This document shows, piece after piece, positions 63,124 through 64,000 of a stretch of 64,000 bases of DNA (its first letter is position 1; every line of letters begins with the position of its first letter). Where the stretch lies: positions 5,146,001-5,210,000 of the forward strand of contig NZ_BAAAYL010000001.1 in NCBI RefSeq assembly GCF_039536205.1, read 5' to 3'. The notes under the pieces were generated by a model, which was given only the letters and a program-made list of their open reading frames with translations, had not been told where the DNA came from and ran no database searches. The position numbers and the translations under genes were made by a program. Origin of the DNA: Streptomyces sannanensis (GTDB taxonomy: Bacteria > Actinomycetota > Actinomycetes > Streptomycetales > Streptomycetaceae).

Positions 63124-63654
63124 CTACGGGGCGGCGCTGCCCATGAGCCGGGCGAAGTCCGCCGGGTCGGTGTCGAATCCGCGGAGTGCCGGGCGGAACC
63201 TCCACTCGCCGGAGCCGTCCCGGGTGAACTCCGCGACGGTCGCGGCGGTGGAATCCGGCACACCGGCGAAGTCGTGGAGGGCGAGGTCGGTGTAGCCCTC
63301 GCGTATGCGGATGCCGCTGTTCGCTATGGCGCCGAAGGTCGTGCGACCGGCCCGCTGCTGGATGAAGACCCCGACCACGACGCGCGTGTACGCCGGGGAC
63401 AGCCGGTCCAGCTCCAGTGTCATGACCTCGTCGTAGCCGAAGCCCTGGCCGGTGCGGCTCTCCCTGTTCAGGGTGATCGTGCCGTCGGGGGAGCGACTGC
63501 CGGCGTGCACCAGCTGGACCGGGTCGCCGTGCGGGGCGGCCGCGGGATAGACGGCGGCGACGAGGTCGAGGTCATGGACCGGGTTGCCGGATGGACTGGG
63601 GTCCCACCGCAGCGCAACCTCGACCTTCCCGAACCCCTTGCTGAGACCGCTCAC
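63124..63654 (-). CDS. TerD-family protein
   Basis: 176 aa beta-sandwich protein. Family pattern: VEVALRWDPSPSGNPVHDLDLVAA, GDPVQLVHAGSRSPDGTITL, FGYDEVMTLELDRLSPAYTRVVVGV, FGAIANSGIRI. TerD proteins bind calcium through Asp-rich loops (here NPVHDLDL) and in many bacteria belong to tellurite/chemical-stress gene sets; in Streptomyces they occur in many copies of unclear role. The GTG at 63654 follows AGAGGAC. Stands alone; no other ter genes in view. Confidence 0.88.
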   Translation of the reverse strand: MSGLSKGFGKVEVALRWDPSPSGNPVHDLDLVAAVYPAAAPHGDPVQLVHAGSRSPDGTITLNRESRTGQGFGYDEVMTLELDRLSPAYTRVVVGVFIQQRAGRTTFGAIANSGIRIREGYTDLALHDFAGVPDSTAATVAEFTRDGSGEWRFRPALRGFDTDPADFARLMGSAAP

Positions 63655-63735
63655 CTGACGTCCTCTCCCCTGTGACGAAACGGGCCGCTGGAGAACAGTC
63701 TCTCCCGCAAGATCACCCGCCCGCTGCCGTATTGC

Positions 63736-63764
63736 TTGTTAGCTATTTAGCGAAGATGTTAAAT
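63736..63764 (+). promoter_or_regulatory. AT-rich promoter/operator of the ArsR gene
   Basis: TTGTTA (63736-63741), 17 bp, TTAAAT (63759-63764), ending 7 nt before the ATG at 63772, with no Shine-Dalgarno, so a leaderless message is expected. A perfect GCTA-TT-TAGC palindrome (63742-63751) sits in the spacer and is a good autorepressor operator candidate. The low G+C here stands out sharply. Confidence 0.75.
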
Positions 63765-63771
63765 ACCCGTC

Positions 63772-64000
63772 ATGACAGGAACGGACGATGAGATCAGCGT
63801 GTTCCGCGCGCTGGCCGACCCGACCCGGCGGCAGATCCTGGAGGATCTGCGCCCGGGCGAACTGGCCGCGGGCGAGATCGCGAGCAGGTTCCCGATCAGC
63901 GGGCCGTCGGTCTCGCGTCATCTCGGCGTACTCAAGTCGGCTGGGCTCGTCCATGAACGGCGCGACGGGAACCGGATCCTCTACTCACTGGCCGAGGAGC
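63772..64000 (+). CDS. ArsR-family transcriptional regulator, C-terminus cut off
   Basis: The first 76 codons are present. Winged helix-turn-helix of the ArsR/SdpR type: ISVFRALADPTRRQILEDL, GEIASRFPISGPSVSRHLGV, LKSAGLVHERRDGNRILYSL. No Cys is present in the visible part, so it is probably not a metal sensor of the classical CxC type; it looks more like the SdpR-like repressors paired with an SRPBCC-fold protein or transporter downstream. The message appears leaderless. Confidence 0.9.
   Translation, partial: MTGTDDEISVFRALADPTRRQILEDLRPGELAAGEIASRFPISGPSVSRHLGVLKSAGLVHERRDGNRILYSLAEE

Overview
The window is a gene-dense, very G+C-rich stretch of an actinobacterial chromosome, almost certainly Streptomyces. 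Third codon positions are nearly all G or C, GTG starts are common, and gene order matches what I recall of the S. coelicolor core chromosome from about SCO5747 to SCO5807 (osaCAB, ftsK, rimO-pgsA-cinA-clgR, recA-recX, gluABCD, miaB/miaA/dapF/hflX, lexA, nrdRJ). No integrase, transposase, phage gene or CRISPR array is visible. It is a core region with small accessory pieces: a siderophore-type cluster and several short dispersed repeats.

Layout. 1-730: a cut-off lipoprotein esterase and tRNA-Thr(GGT). 774-10155: divergent osaC and osaA-osaB, a signalling cluster with an anti-sigma/PAS/GAF/PP2C protein, a soluble hybrid kinase with 12 HAMP units, and a response regulator. 10238-17700: ftsK, a RodZ-like HTH membrane protein, the overlapping rimO-pgsA-cinA set, a possible 37-codon ORF, clgR, and a small membrane protein. 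17803-24387 (minus): nei-type glycosylase, lhr helicase, an alpha-alpha toroid protein. 24467-27760: DUF3046, AI-2E transporter, SOS-type promoter, recA, recX. 27673-33348 (minus): gluABCD glutamate ABC operon, FAD monooxygenase, then a Cys-rich leader peptide with its own promoter ahead of a rhodanese gene. 33618-36753: OmpR-type two-component system and a TAXI binding protein. 36836-48334: tRNA and ribosome maintenance genes (miaB, miaA, hflX), dapF, rshA, an M1 peptidase, an MT0933-type 'antitoxin' and small proteins. 48399-49613: a trypsin-like lipoprotein. 49853-55812: a four-gene NRPS-independent siderophore (NIS) operon. 55851-64000: dinG, lexA, nrdR-nrdJ, a TerD protein and a cut-off ArsR regulator.

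Themes. DNA damage and replication genes recur: recA, recX, lexA, dinG, lhr, nei, ftsK, nrdRJ. SOS-type boxes are readable before recA and lexA, and paired NrdR boxes before nrdR. Stress signalling recurs too (osaABC, clgR, rshA). The less ordinary observations are: (i) a Cys-codon leader peptide on an apparently leaderless transcript, followed by a Shine-Dalgarno-masking hairpin before the rhodanese gene; (ii) an NIS operon with two synthetases, an acyltransferase and an aminotransferase but no visible decarboxylase or N-hydroxylase and no obvious iron box; (iii) a roughly 200-bp dispersed repeat inserted in frame in one NIS synthetase and present between other genes, and a second palindromic repeat in frame inside rshA; (iv) a 37-codon ORF joined by stop/start overlaps to both cinA and clgR.
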